A stretch of 64,000 nt of DNA from Planctomycetaceae bacterium (lineage in GTDB: Bacteria > Planctomycetota > Phycisphaerae > Phycisphaerales > SM1A02), in assembly GCA_947490615.1 (NCBI GenBank), contig CANLHK010000002.1, positions 62,001-126,000 of the forward strand, in the 5' to 3' direction. A model generated the notes under the pieces. The model made no database searches. It had not been told where the DNA came from and saw nothing but the letters and a program-made list of their open reading frames with translations. This document shows, piece by piece, positions 18,052 to 34,726 of this stretch. Within the stretch, counting starts at the first letter, position 1, and each line of letters opens with the position of its first letter. The position numbers were made by a program, and so were the translations under genes.

Positions 18052-18735
18052 ATGCCCAGCATCGATCACTTTCCCTCAACGCACCAAACTTGGATCCTCG
18101 ATCGGTTAGGCGAGGGGGATCGCGGCGCCTCCACACTGCGTGAGCACCTGATGGAGCGGTATCGGGAGCCGCTTCTGGTGTATGTGCGTGGCTCCACGCT
18201 GCGAACGCTCGGCGAGTCTGATGAGCTGGTGCACGGCTTCTTTGTGCACTTTCTCTCTCGCGAAGACTCGCTCACCCGCTGGGCCGAAAGCGGAACCCGT
18301 CTGCGCCGCTGGATGATGAACGGCCTCGTGCTCCACGCCCGAGGGGTCCGAAGCGATGCTGGCCGAAATCGGGAGACTCGCTCACTCGAAGCCGCGTCGG
18401 GACGCGCAAGCCATGAGCCGACCGCCGAAGAGGCCTATGAGTCGGCGTGGGCGCGCTCGTTGCTGTCTGACGCAGCGACTGCGGTTCAAGCCGAACTCGT
18501 CGCCGAGGGACGCGCGGCGGCCTGGGAAGTCTTTTCGAGACACATCATCGACGGGCACGCCTACGCCGAGTGCTGCACACCCCTAGGACTTTCAACCGAC
18601 GAAGGCCGAACGATCACCCGCATGGTGTCGATTCGTATCCGCCGCACGCTCCGAGAGTTGCTGCTCCAAGAAGGCACACCTGAAGGGAGCGCCAACGAGG
18701 AGTTGCGACAGCTCGAAGGGTTGCTCGAGCGATGA
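18052..18735 (+). CDS. Planctomycete-type ECF sigma-70 family factor
   Basis: 227 aa. The N-terminal HFPSTHQTWILDRLGEGD, then a region-2-like LREHLMERYREPLLVYVR and DELVHGFFVHFLSRE, are characteristic of the ECF-like sigma factors abundant in planctomycetes. The C-terminal part (WEVFSRHIIDGHAYAECC ... EGRTITRMVSIRIRRTLRELL) corresponds to region 4 and its helix-turn-helix. No anti-sigma gene is adjacent. Its stop overlaps an ATG (ATGA, 18732-18735) in frame with the next gene, though a better start for that gene is at 18969. It probably directs RNA polymerase to a small regulon; targets unknown. Confidence 0.8.
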   Translation: MPSIDHFPSTHQTWILDRLGEGDRGASTLREHLMERYREPLLVYVRGSTLRTLGESDELVHGFFVHFLSREDSLTRWAESGTRLRRWMMNGLVLHARGVRSDAGRNRETRSLEAASGRASHEPTAEEAYESAWARSLLSDAATAVQAELVAEGRAAAWEVFSRHIIDGHAYAECCTPLGLSTDEGRTITRMVSIRIRRTLRELLLQEGTPEGSANEELRQLEGLLER

Positions 18736-18955
18736 AGCGGGTGGGGTTTGATGCGGAGGCGATCGCTCGGCTGCGGCCGCACCTTCTTGAAGACAAACAC
18801 TCAGTACGGGGAAAGCACCTACGGGGCGTCGCAATTGGCATCGTGTTCTTCTTGCTCCTCGCGCACGGAGCGCGAGTGAGCGGCTCTTTCAGTCGCGGTG
18901 GTGCGCAAGCTGGCCGGAACGTTCGGATGGCAGCGCATCGCGAGGTCAGCCTAAC

Positions 18956-18961
18956 GGAGAG
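18956..18961 (+). promoter_or_regulatory. Shine-Dalgarno site of the beta-helix gene
   Basis: GGAGAG lies 7 nt before ATG 18969. It supports a start directly at the signal peptide over the longer frame that begins at 18732. Confidence 0.6.
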
Positions 18962-18968
18962 CTCACAG

Positions 18969-20726
18969 ATGAACCCGATTCGAGGTGCGGTGGTGGTGGC
19001 GGGGATGTTGGCAATGTCGGAGGCGCGCGGCGCGGATCTGCTGGTGCCAGAGCAGTTTCAGACAATTGTGCAAGCACTGACTGCTGCGCAAGCTGGCGAT
19101 GTCGTCTCGATTGCTCCTGGGACCTACGACGTTGGCATGTTGCTTCTCCCAAACCTTTCGATCACGCTTCGCGGTCGAGCGAGCAGCGGAGAGACGGTGC
19201 TCACAGGAGTCGATGTTCAAGTCCAAGGAGGAGCGTCGGTCAGGACCTTGGCGAACCTCACGATGCGAGGCTTCACTGGGTACGGAGCGTTCCATGTGAA
19301 CGGCGCAACGGCAACACTTGATGGAGTGCGCATTGAATTCAATGGTGTTCACGGGGTCTTTCTCGACCACAGCGCCACGCTGAACACGACGAACTGCACG
19401 ATTGCGAACAACCCGCGCGGCGCCTTCGCCTATGTCGGTTGCATGTGGAATGCCACCGACTGCAGGTTTGAGTCCAACGGCTACACCGATGCCTACGGCG
19501 GCGCAGTCGGGTTCCACATCGGCTCAGGCTGCAACTTCACTCGTTGCTCATTCATCGGAAACACCGCGGCGCTCGGAGGCGCGATCGGCCTGAGCTTCTC
19601 AGGATCGCGGATATTCGACGACTGTTACTTCGAGGGCAACGAGAGTCCCGATGGCGCGGTGTGGTGGACGGAGTTTGGTGCGACGGGCACACTGCGAAAC
19701 AGTGTGCTGTGCGGCGACTCCACGGCTGACCTTCATGGCAGTTGGGTGGACGGGGGAGGAAATCAGTTCTACCCCAAGGGTTGCGACGCGGAGCTGCGGG
19801 TCCCCGAGCGGTATCCGACGATCGCGCAGGCTCTATCCGCCGCAACGGACGGCGATGTCGTTTCGATTCGCGCTGGCACCTACGACGTTGGCTCTCTGTT
19901 GCTTCCCGATGTGCCCGTGACGCTCCGAGGTCGGTCGGGGATTTCCGAGACGGTGCTGACAGGGGTCGATGTTCAGGTTCAAGGCGGCGCGTCGGTCAGG
20001 ACGGTGGCGAACCTCACGATGCGAGGGTTCACTGGATACGGCGCGTTCCACCTGAACGGGGCGACTGCGACCCTTGACGGAGTGCGCGTTGAGTTCAATG
20101 AGCTTCACGGGATTTTCCTCGATCACAGCGCCACTCTGAACACGACCAACTGCACGATCGCCGACAACGAACGCGGCGCCTTCGCGTATGTCGGATGCAT
20201 GTGGAACGCGACCGACTGCAGGTTCGAATCGAACGGCTACACCGTTGCCTACGGCGGCGCAGTCGGATTCCACATCGGCTCAGGCTGCAACTTCACTCGC
20301 TGCTCATTCATCGGGAACACGGCAGCGCTTGGCGGCGCGATCGGTCTGAGTTTCTCGGGATCACGGATCTTCGACGACTGCTATTTCGAGGGGAACGAGA
20401 GTCCTGTCGGTGCGGTGTGGTGGACGGAGTTTGGTGCGACGGGCACCTTGCGAAACAGCATGCTGTGCGGTCACTCCCAGGCTGACATGCAAGGGAGTTG
20501 GATCGATGGGGGCGGCAACACCTTTGTGCCGCAGGGCTGCGGCGCACCTTGCCCGGCCGATCTCATCGCCGACTCGACCGTCAATGGTGCCGACATGGCC
20601 ATCGTCCTCAATTTCTGGGGCACCGATGGCTCGCAGTTCGCTGGCGTCGATCTCGATGGTGATGGAGTCGTCGGCGGAGCGGATCTCGCGCTGATCCTCA
20701 ACGCGTGGGGGCCATGTCCGCAGTGA
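18969..20726 (+). CDS. Secreted right-handed beta-helix protein with dockerin-like tail
   Basis: 585 aa from ATG 18969 (signal peptide NPIRGAVVVAGMLAMSEARGA). The mature protein has two nearly identical 252-residue blocks. Each begins with a (D/E)L(L/R)VP..(F/Y).TI.QAL motif and carries beta-helix rungs such as TLANLTMRGF, NTTNCTIANN and NFTRCSFIGNTAALGGAIGL. After the second block comes CPADLIADSTVNGADMAIVL and DLDGDGVVGGADLALIL, a pair of dockerin-like calcium loops typical of Phycisphaerae secreted proteins. The function could be polysaccharide binding or lysis, but no catalytic residues are evident. The frame is open back to 18732, overlapping the sigma gene; that 79-codon extension has one hydrophobic stretch and may not be translated. 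Confidence 0.85.
   Translation: MNPIRGAVVVAGMLAMSEARGADLLVPEQFQTIVQALTAAQAGDVVSIAPGTYDVGMLLLPNLSITLRGRASSGETVLTGVDVQVQGGASVRTLANLTMRGFTGYGAFHVNGATATLDGVRIEFNGVHGVFLDHSATLNTTNCTIANNPRGAFAYVGCMWNATDCRFESNGYTDAYGGAVGFHIGSGCNFTRCSFIGNTAALGGAIGLSFSGSRIFDDCYFEGNESPDGAVWWTEFGATGTLRNSVLCGDSTADLHGSWVDGGGNQFYPKGCDAELRVPERYPTIAQALSAATDGDVVSIRAGTYDVGSLLLPDVPVTLRGRSGISETVLTGVDVQVQGGASVRTVANLTMRGFTGYGAFHLNGATATLDGVRVEFNELHGIFLDHSATLNTTNCTIADNERGAFAYVGCMWNATDCRFESNGYTVAYGGAVGFHIGSGCNFTRCSFIGNTAALGGAIGLSFSGSRIFDDCYFEGNESPVGAVWWTEFGATGTLRNSMLCGHSQADMQGSWIDGGGNTFVPQGCGAPCPADLIADSTVNGADMAIVLNFWGTDGSQFAGVDLDGDGVVGGADLALILNAWGPCPQ
19035..19790 (+). repeat. 756-bp tandem duplication, unit 1
   Basis: First copy of an in-frame 252-codon block within the beta-helix gene. 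It shares long runs of identical residues with unit 2, especially in its second half. The DNA still differs at many third positions, so the copies are not brand new. Confidence 0.9.
19791..20546 (+). repeat. 756-bp tandem duplication, unit 2
   Basis: Second copy, directly abutting unit 1 and followed by the dockerin-like tail. The N-terminal 60 residues are more diverged than the rest. Confidence 0.9.
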
Positions 20727-20735
20727 GGTCAGCAC

Positions 20736-21242
20736 TCACCCCGCGAGCAACCCCAACGCGTCTCGCCATTCGAGGTAGCGGTACGGCACGCCGAGTTGTT
20801 CGTGGAGCTTGAGCGTGGCGCGGTGGAGCTCTTCGTAGAGTTCGCTTTGCCATTCGGCGCCGCGTCCGTCGGAGCCTTGGTCGCAGTAGTAGATACGGCA
20901 TCCGAGCGGACGCTCTTCATGCTCGCCGCACTGGCCCGCGCGCAGGTACGGGCAATCGCCGCGAGACTTCGCGTCGTGGACTTCGAACTGTCGCAGTGGG
21001 TTGGCTTGGCGTCGCGCGCGCGCGGCGTCGATGCGCGCAAGGACAAACGCAGCTTCGAGTCCTGAGAGGTACATGCGATGGCCGTAGGCCTCGAAGCGAC
21101 AGCAGGCACCTGAGGCGAGGCAGAGTGGGCGCTTCGCTTGGACAACGCGAGCGATCTTGGCGCGGCAGGAGTCGAAGAACGCGGCGCACGCAGGGTGCGT
21201 TGCAGCGCCACGCCATGCAGCGATGTCCGAGAGATCACTCAC
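20736..21242 (-). CDS. YkgJ-like cysteine cluster protein
   Basis: 168 aa from a GTG at 21242. The motif ASGACCRFEAYGHRMYLSGLE is the CxxxxxxCC-type variant seen in planctomycetes. DCPYLRAGQCGEHEERPLGCRIYYCD supplies the remaining cysteines and is typical of the family. Role unknown; probably binds a metal through the cysteines. The frame reaches ATG 21311, but that start lies inside the rpoC terminator stem, so the GTG is more plausible; there is no strong ribosome site. It lies downstream of rpoC on the same strand, and 9 bp from the convergent beta-helix gene. Confidence 0.75.
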   Translation of the reverse strand: MSDLSDIAAWRGAATHPACAAFFDSCRAKIARVVQAKRPLCLASGACCRFEAYGHRMYLSGLEAAFVLARIDAARARRQANPLRQFEVHDAKSRGDCPYLRAGQCGEHEERPLGCRIYYCDQGSDGRGAEWQSELYEELHRATLKLHEQLGVPYRYLEWRDALGLLAG

Positions 21243-21292
21243 GCAGGCACAGTACCGCGGCGGACTGAGGGAGTCGGCATCTGCCTCGCGCC

Positions 21293-21327
21293 AAAGAAAC
21301 GGGTCCGACACTGCTGCCGGACCCGTT
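21293..21327 (-). terminator. Intrinsic terminator of the rpl-rpoBC operon
   Basis: Perfect 10-bp stem AACGGGTCCG/CGGACCCGTT (21298-21307 with 21318-21327), 10-nt loop. On the minus strand it is followed by TTTCTTT. It lies 44 bp after the rpoC stop. Confidence 0.85.
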
Positions 21328-21370
21328 GATCGTGTTGAGTTGTCTGCCGTCGACGAAATCAGTCGCTTGC

Positions 21371-25795
<4,425 letters not shown>

Positions 25796-25886
25796 CGCAG
25801 TGGCCTTCCAAATGGACCCGCAGTGGCGGGGGGATTTCAAGTCGTTCAGCAAGACGGAGATTGCGCGGGCTGCAGCGGTGCTGCAG

Positions 25887-29723
<3,837 letters not shown>

Positions 29724-29751
29724 GGACGAGTCCCTAACGAAAGAAACGCCT

Positions 29752-29770
29752 TGCCGGACGCTCTCCGGCA
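29752..29770 (-). promoter_or_regulatory. Hairpin upstream of rpoB (possible attenuator)
   Basis: TGCCGGA/TCCGGCA stem, 5-nt loop. On the minus strand a T-rich run (TTTCTTT) follows 5 nt later, within 30 nt of the rpoB ATG. It resembles a weak terminator and may lower rpoBC relative to the ribosomal proteins. Confidence 0.4.
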
Positions 29771-29885
29771 TTGGCGAAGTTATTCAGAGTGTGATCGAGA
29801 TTGGATCAGCAAGCGCAGCCGAGCCCAAAATGAGGTTGATCACGAATGGCGACACGGTCCCAACTGCTCACACACCGCGCACTCG

Positions 29886-29908
29886 GGCCGCATGGGATGA
29901 ATGCGGCC
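29886..29908. promoter_or_regulatory. Intercistronic inverted repeat, rplL-rpoB
   Basis: Perfect 8-bp stem GGCCGCAT/ATGCGGCC with a 7-nt loop. No T run, so an RNA processing or stability element is as likely as termination. A further odd palindrome, TGCCAAA-G-TTTGGCA, lies at 29951-29965. Confidence 0.4.
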
Positions 29909-30014
29909 TTTGCGGAGTCGCGGGTCGGACGCTCGAGAAGAGGCAGTGAGTGCCAAAGTTTGGCATTGCCTGTCGTTCGAGCGCCCGAACCCGCGTGAAC
30001 TCATCCATCAGCGA

Positions 30015-30401
30015 TCACTCGGCAGCGGCGTCTGCGCCGGCAGCCTTGAGTGCGTCGACGACCTTGGTCGCGTCTTCCTTGCTGACATTTTCCTTGACCA
30101 GCTTGGGCGCGGAGTCGACGAGAGCCTTGGCCTCGGCGAGTCCGAGGCCCGTAGCCTCGCGGACGGCCTTGATGACATTGATCTTGTTCGGACCAACGGC
30201 CTTGAGCATGACATTGAACTCGGTCTTCTCGACGACGGCGGCCGCAGCGGGCGCGGCGACGACGACGGCGCCAGCAGCTGGCTCGATGCCATAGGTCACC
30301 TTCATGTACTCAGCGAGGCCCACGGCCTCCTTGATGGTGAGGCTGGCGATCGAATCGCCGAGGGTGCTGATCTTCGCGTCAAAGGTCTTTGTGTCAGACA
30401 T
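30015..30401 (-). CDS. rplL: 50S ribosomal protein L7/L12
   Basis: 128 aa from ATG 30401, behind a GGAGAA site. N-terminal dimerisation domain ([18 protein letters not shown]), Ala-rich hinge ([16 protein letters not shown]), and the C-terminal factor-binding domain [35 protein letters not shown]. It forms the flexible stalk that recruits translation GTPases. The frame runs further upstream without family likeness. It follows rplJ after 162 bp, and a small hairpin TGCCGC/GCGGCA (30444-30460) lies between them. Confidence 0.97.
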   Translation of the reverse strand: MSDTKTFDAKISTLGDSIASLTIKEAVGLAEYMKVTYGIEPAAGAVVVAAPAAAAVVEKTEFNVMLKAVGPNKINVIKAVREATGLGLAEAKALVDSAPKLVKENVSKEDATKVVDALKAAGADAAAE

Positions 30402-30563
30402 AGTGTTCTCCGTGGCTTGCGCCACTGTCGTGCCACCGAGAGGTGCCGCAACGCGCGGCATTTCATCCCAACGGGACCAGTCGATGGCGGACTGGATGCG
30501 GGTGGATACTTGGTTGTGCAATCGAACAGGCATCGCACTCTGGAGCGCGAAGTCTGTCGGGTG

Positions 30564-31076
30564 TTAGGCGACTCGTGCGATGGTTTCGCCTGCTTCGAGC
30601 TTCTCTTCGATCGTCTTGACGATGCCGAGGATGTTTCGTGCTGGCGACAGCAGGATGGAGACGACCTTGGCTTGGCCTTCTTCGCGGGTTGGGAAGGCGC
30701 CGAGCATCTTCACGCCCGCGTCGCCGTCGAAATACTCGCCGTCGAAGATGGCGCCCTTGAGCACGATCTTCTTCTCCGTCTCGGCCGCTTTGACGATCTC
30801 GCGCGCGACGAGCACAGCGCTCTCAGGACCTGTCAGCAGCGCTGATGGACCTTGGAGGGCGGTGTGCAGTGCGGAGAGTGGTCCGCCCTTGAAGGTGCGA
30901 CGGGCCAGGGCGTTCTTGACGACCGTGACGCGAATGCCCTTGGATCCGAGCGAACTGCGCATCGAGGTGGTTGCGCGCGCATCGAGGCCGCGGATTTCCA
31001 CGACGACGGCGCCGGTGACGCCCTTGAAGCGTGACTCGTACTCCGACGCAATCATGTTCTTGACTGGCTTGCTCAT
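30564..31076 (-). CDS. rplJ: 50S ribosomal protein L10
   Basis: 170 aa, normal length. It starts MSKPVKNMIASEYESRF with the L10 core VVVEIRGLDARATTSMRSSL and the typical RVTVVKNALARRTF. The C-terminal helix (NILGIVKTIEEKLEAGE) is the L7/L12 docking site. The protein anchors the stalk on 23S rRNA. There are only 24 bp between rplA and rplJ, so the usual L10-binding leader is absent at this point. Confidence 0.97.
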   Translation of the reverse strand: MSKPVKNMIASEYESRFKGVTGAVVVEIRGLDARATTSMRSSLGSKGIRVTVVKNALARRTFKGGPLSALHTALQGPSALLTGPESAVLVAREIVKAAETEKKIVLKGAIFDGEYFDGDAGVKMLGAFPTREEGQAKVVSILLSPARNILGIVKTIEEKLEAGETIARVA

Positions 31077-31100
31077 GGTGTTTCCTTGCCGAGTGCGGAC

Positions 31101-31808
31101 TCAGACGGCGATATGAACGCTTGGGCTCATGCACGCGCAGATCACGCACTTCTTGATGTAGGTGCCCTTGGAGGCAGCGGGCTTGATCTTGTTGATGTTG
31201 GCGATGAACGCTTCGAGGTTCTCAACGAGGTTCGCATCGGCGAACGAGAGCTTGCCGATGACGCCGTGGACATTTCCACCGTCGTCGTTGCGGTACTCCT
31301 GCTTACCGTTGGAATACTCCTTGACCGCGGTGACGACATCAGCCGCGACGGTGCCAGCCTTGGGCGAGGGCATCAGACCCTTAGGGCCGAGGACCTTGCC
31401 GAGCTTGGAGACGACGCGCATCATGTCGGGGCTTGCGACCGCGACATCAAAGTCCATCCAACCGCCTTCAATCTTGGCGACGAGGTCTTCTGCGCCTGCT
31501 TCGACGGCGCCCGCAGCCTTCGCTGCAGGAGCCTTGTCAGAGTTGCAGAAGCAGATCACGCGCGCGGTCTTACCCGTGCCGTGAGGCAGGCCGATCGAAC
31601 CACGAATGATCTGGTCAGCTTGCTTGGGATCGATGCCGAGATGCAGCACCACATTGATGGTCTGGTCAAACTTCGGGCTCTTGAACTTGCGCAGCGCAGC
31701 GATGGCCGCCGCAGGAGAAACCGCTTCCTTCGAGAAGGCAGCGACATTGGCCTTGCGGCGCTTGGAGAAGCCGCGGGTGGACTTCGTGGTGGTCGTGGTA
31801 GTTGCCAT
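31101..31808 (-). CDS. rplA: 50S ribosomal protein L1
   Basis: 235 aa. An N-terminal Thr-rich extension (ATTTTTTKSTRGF) precedes the core. The family block FDQTINVVLHLGIDPKQADQ is present, with GSIGLPHGTGKT, MRVVSKLGKVLGPKGLMPSPK and the C-terminal NLVENLEAFIANINKIKP. It binds the L1 stalk of 23S rRNA. Its ATG lies 3 bp after the rplK stop, with a GAGGG site overlapping the end of rplK. Confidence 0.97.
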   Translation of the reverse strand: MATTTTTTKSTRGFSKRRKANVAAFSKEAVSPAAAIAALRKFKSPKFDQTINVVLHLGIDPKQADQIIRGSIGLPHGTGKTARVICFCNSDKAPAAKAAGAVEAGAEDLVAKIEGGWMDFDVAVASPDMMRVVSKLGKVLGPKGLMPSPKAGTVAADVVTAVKEYSNGKQEYRNDDGGNVHGVIGKLSFADANLVENLEAFIANINKIKPAASKGTYIKKCVICACMSPSVHIAV

Positions 31809-31811
31809 GAG

Positions 31812-32240
31812 TTAGCCCTCCACCGTCACGCCCATCGAGCGCGCAGTGCCGGCGACGACTCGCATCGCGGCGTCGATGTTGCTGGTGTTGAGATCCTTGA
31901 GCTTCTCTTGCGCGATCGCCTTGACCTGCGCCTTGCTGATCTTGCCGACCTTCTCGGTGTTCGGGCGGCCCGAACCCTTTTCGATCTTCACCGCCGCAGC
32001 GATGAGCACCGAAGTCGGCGAGCTCTTGATCTCGAAGTCGAACGAACGGTCGGAGTAGACCGTGATGACGCAGCCGACCACGCGACCGTTGAGTGCGCGC
32101 GTCGCGTCGTTGAACTTCGTAATGAATTGACCGGGATTGACGCCGTTGGCGCCGAGCACAGGACCGATTGGCGGAGCGGGAGTGGCTTTCCCACCCGGCG
32201 CCATGATCTTGAATTGCTTCGTGACTTTCTTTGCTGCCAT
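31812..32240 (-). CDS. rplK: 50S ribosomal protein L11
   Basis: 142 aa from ATG 32240, chosen over a 10-codon extension because MAAKKVTKQFKIMAPGGKATPAPPIG is the L11 beginning and GGAGGT lies 9 nt upstream. The proline-rich KATPAPPIGPVLGANGVN and the C-terminal domain with KISKAQVKAIAQEKLKDLN and ARSMGVTVEG are typical. It is the first gene of the operon; nusG and secE are not upstream. Confidence 0.97.
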   Translation of the reverse strand: MAAKKVTKQFKIMAPGGKATPAPPIGPVLGANGVNPGQFITKFNDATRALNGRVVGCVITVYSDRSFDFEIKSSPTSVLIAAAVKIEKGSGRPNTEKVGKISKAQVKAIAQEKLKDLNTSNIDAAMRVVAGTARSMGVTVEG

Positions 32241-32356
32241 GATCCGTGACCTCCCACCGGACTCACTCACACAGGCACACGCGGCCCATGTTGGTGCGGA
32301 CCCAGCATCGCTGCGGGGGCCCGGTAGTTCGAGCGGTTTGAAATGTCGAGTCGCGC

Positions 32357-32385
32357 ACTCTAGCGAGGAGGCAAGAATGACGCAA
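32357..32385 (-). promoter_or_regulatory. Putative promoter of the rplK operon
   Basis: Minus strand TTGCGT (32380-32385), 17-bp spacer, TAGAGT (32357-32362). Transcription would give a leader of about 110 nt before rplK. The -35 box is weak. Confidence 0.35.
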
Positions 32386-32447
32386 GCCCGTCAACGCGGG
32401 AAGGTTTGCGTCGAGTCGTCGCTCCTCGGCTCTGGGTTGTCGCGGCG

Positions 32448-34640
32448 TTATGAACCCCAGTTCGAGAGGAGCACCGCGAGGTCGCTCGCCCCAACTGATC
32501 CATTGCGATCGAAGTCCGCAGGCGTGTTGACGGGGACGGGTCCCCACGAGCCGAGAATCGTCGCAAGGTCAATGGCGCCAACAGTTCCGTCACCGTTGAG
32601 GTCGAGCTGCATGACGAGGCCGTTCTTGATGAAGGCCGCCGCAGGAATCACCGCGCGCGCCGTCGACGGGCCCTGCCAACGAACGATTTCGCCCGCGCCG
32701 CCGAAGTTCTCAAAGAACTCGACGCGGTAGCGATGGAAGCCCGCCTCGAGGGCGATTTGCCCCGAGCGGTCGACCATGCCGTGCAGGCCGTCGTTGGTCA
32801 CCACGAGCTGACTGTCGACGAGGAGCCGCGAGCCGTCATCGGACTCGGTCGAGAAGGTCCACAGTCCCGTAGTCGGAATCGAGATGTACCCCTCAAAGAC
32901 AGCCGCAACAGAATCAGTGCGACCGCTCGTGCTGAAGAGATCGCCCGTCGAAGGGATATCGATGTTGGCCAGCACGCTGCCGCCGTAACTCGTGAGCGTC
33001 GTGAAATCAGGCAGGTTCGCGGTGTCTCCCGCTAGCGCGTACCACGAAGCAGGAACGCCTGGTGCCGTTGCGGTGAGATAGGTCTGGTCGTAGATCGGTG
33101 CGACCGTGACATAGATCCGCGCCGTCGAGACGACGCCGCTCGGGTCCATCGCCTTGTAGTTGAACGAATCCACTCCGCTGAAAGCACTGGGTGCTGTGTA
33201 GCGCAGCACTGGCGGTTCACCCGCGAGCAGCGTGACGGTTCCGCCTGCACCACTCGTGGAATCGAAGCTCTGCAGCGTGAGTGTCGAGCAGTTCACAAAC
33301 GCGTCGTTGGTGAACGGCGCGATATCGACGGTGCCACCTTCGAGTGTCGAGGCGGCATCATCGACCGCAAACGCACCTTGGTTGTTGCAGCTCACGCCCG
33401 CAAGATGACCAGCAATCGAGTTCAGCGAGAAGGGATGGAAGAGCAGCGAGATGTTCGCCATGCCTCCGGGACAACCATGGCAGTAGGACATGATCGTGCC
33501 CGTCGACGCGAGCGTGCAATCATTGAGACCGCAACCGTCCGCAGGTGGCGTGTGATCGTGCGTGTGCGGCGCGCCGAAGTTGTGGCCGATCTCGTGAGAG
33601 ACGACCATCGGTTCCCAGTTGCCGTTGTCGTGATCAATGAGCGGATAGGGAAAACCGTAGCCAATCCCCGAGGAAAGCCCGTATCCGTACTGCTGGTTCG
33701 AACAGACCACTGAGAGCCACGCGACGCCGCCACCGAGTCCGCGACCCGCGAGGTAATGGCCGAGATCGCGCTGCACCGATCCCATGTTGGCGTTCCAGTA
33801 GCCTTGATACTCAGTGAGTTGCGCGCCCATCTCCGTTTGAATCCAAGGATCGTCGCCCGTCCAGAGTCGAAGGTAGGAAATGGGGATGCGCGCGTTCATG
33901 TCGCGCGCGTAGACCTGGCTCGTGGCGCCAAGCAGGAGGATCGCGTACTGCGCAGCAGCAACGGTGTTCCCGCCGAAGGCAGACATGGTGAACTCGGTGT
34001 CGGTCTCGACGGCGATGCGAAACTCGCGACATCCTGCGCCACCGGCGACGCCGCCTTCACCACCTCCGTTCGAGCCCGCGTTCCACGCCTCTGCGTTTTC
34101 CTTGAGATCCATCGCGCCGCACATCATGCCATCGAGTGGTTGACCAGCGAGCGCCGACTCGTGGGCAATCATCGCGGGGAAGCCAGCGCGCCGCGCAGCA
34201 TCGCTGCCGCTCGAGAGCCACCAGGACTCTTCGCCGATTTCGATCACACCTGCAACGAGTCCTGCGGCGGCACCTGAACCAAAGCCGACATAGACCCGCG
34301 CGTCCTCCATGCCAGCGATCGTTCCCGTGTATGCGTACGGAAGCGCACTCGTGAGCGCGTTGGGCATGGAGGTGCTCACGACGCGGTTCTTCACGACGCG
34401 TGCGAGATCCACGGTGAAGTCACTGCTCACCAGTTGCGCGCGCACGAAGTCAACCTGCACGCAGCCATGCCTCGGGAGATCAATGCTGAGGCTCGCAGCA
34501 GGGGCGCCAGCGCGCAGCGTGGCAAACTCGTGGGCGTCGAGCGGACGGGCGGCGGAGGTCGTCACTTCCTGCGGAAGTGCTGGGGGAGCGAGGAAGGACA
34601 GCGCGGTGCAGGCAAGATGGGCGATGGCGTAGGACGGCAT
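32448..34640 (-). CDS. Secreted reprolysin-like metzincin peptidase with PA14 and dockerin-like domains
   Basis: 730 aa from ATG 34640, with a signal peptide (SYAIAHLACTALSFLAPPALP). A pro-region is followed by the zinc peptidase domain with HEIGHNFGAPH (about residues 345-355), the HExxHxxGxxH metzincin site, as in M12B/adamalysin-like proteases; the methionine turn is probably TIMSYCHGC. Next comes a cadherin-like/Ig-like segment (DDAASTLEGGTVDIAP), then a PA14-like domain (about 530-665, with GLWTFSTESDDGSRLLVDSQ), and finally two dockerin-like loops (DLNGDGTVGAIDLATILG, DFDRNGSVGASDLAVLL). Probably an exported protease acting on extracellular protein. It lies upstream of the rplK promoter on the same strand. 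Confidence 0.9.
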   Translation of the reverse strand: MPSYAIAHLACTALSFLAPPALPQEVTTSAARPLDAHEFATLRAGAPAASLSIDLPRHGCVQVDFVRAQLVSSDFTVDLARVVKNRVVSTSMPNALTSALPYAYTGTIAGMEDARVYVGFGSGAAAGLVAGVIEIGEESWWLSSGSDAARRAGFPAMIAHESALAGQPLDGMMCGAMDLKENAEAWNAGSNGGGEGGVAGGAGCREFRIAVETDTEFTMSAFGGNTVAAAQYAILLLGATSQVYARDMNARIPISYLRLWTGDDPWIQTEMGAQLTEYQGYWNANMGSVQRDLGHYLAGRGLGGGVAWLSVVCSNQQYGYGLSSGIGYGFPYPLIDHDNGNWEPMVVSHEIGHNFGAPHTHDHTPPADGCGLNDCTLASTGTIMSYCHGCPGGMANISLLFHPFSLNSIAGHLAGVSCNNQGAFAVDDAASTLEGGTVDIAPFTNDAFVNCSTLTLQSFDSTSGAGGTVTLLAGEPPVLRYTAPSAFSGVDSFNYKAMDPSGVVSTARIYVTVAPIYDQTYLTATAPGVPASWYALAGDTANLPDFTTLTSYGGSVLANIDIPSTGDLFSTSGRTDSVAAVFEGYISIPTTGLWTFSTESDDGSRLLVDSQLVVTNDGLHGMVDRSGQIALEAGFHRYRVEFFENFGGAGEIVRWQGPSTARAVIPAAAFIKNGLVMQLDLNGDGTVGAIDLATILGSWGPVPVNTPADFDRNGSVGASDLAVLLSNWGS

Positions 34641-34726
34641 TGGTGAGTGACTTTCCGTTGAGCGCGAGTATGCGTCCAACCACGGCCGATGGTTGCGCGC
34701 CTCATGAAAACAATTGAATTCGCCCT

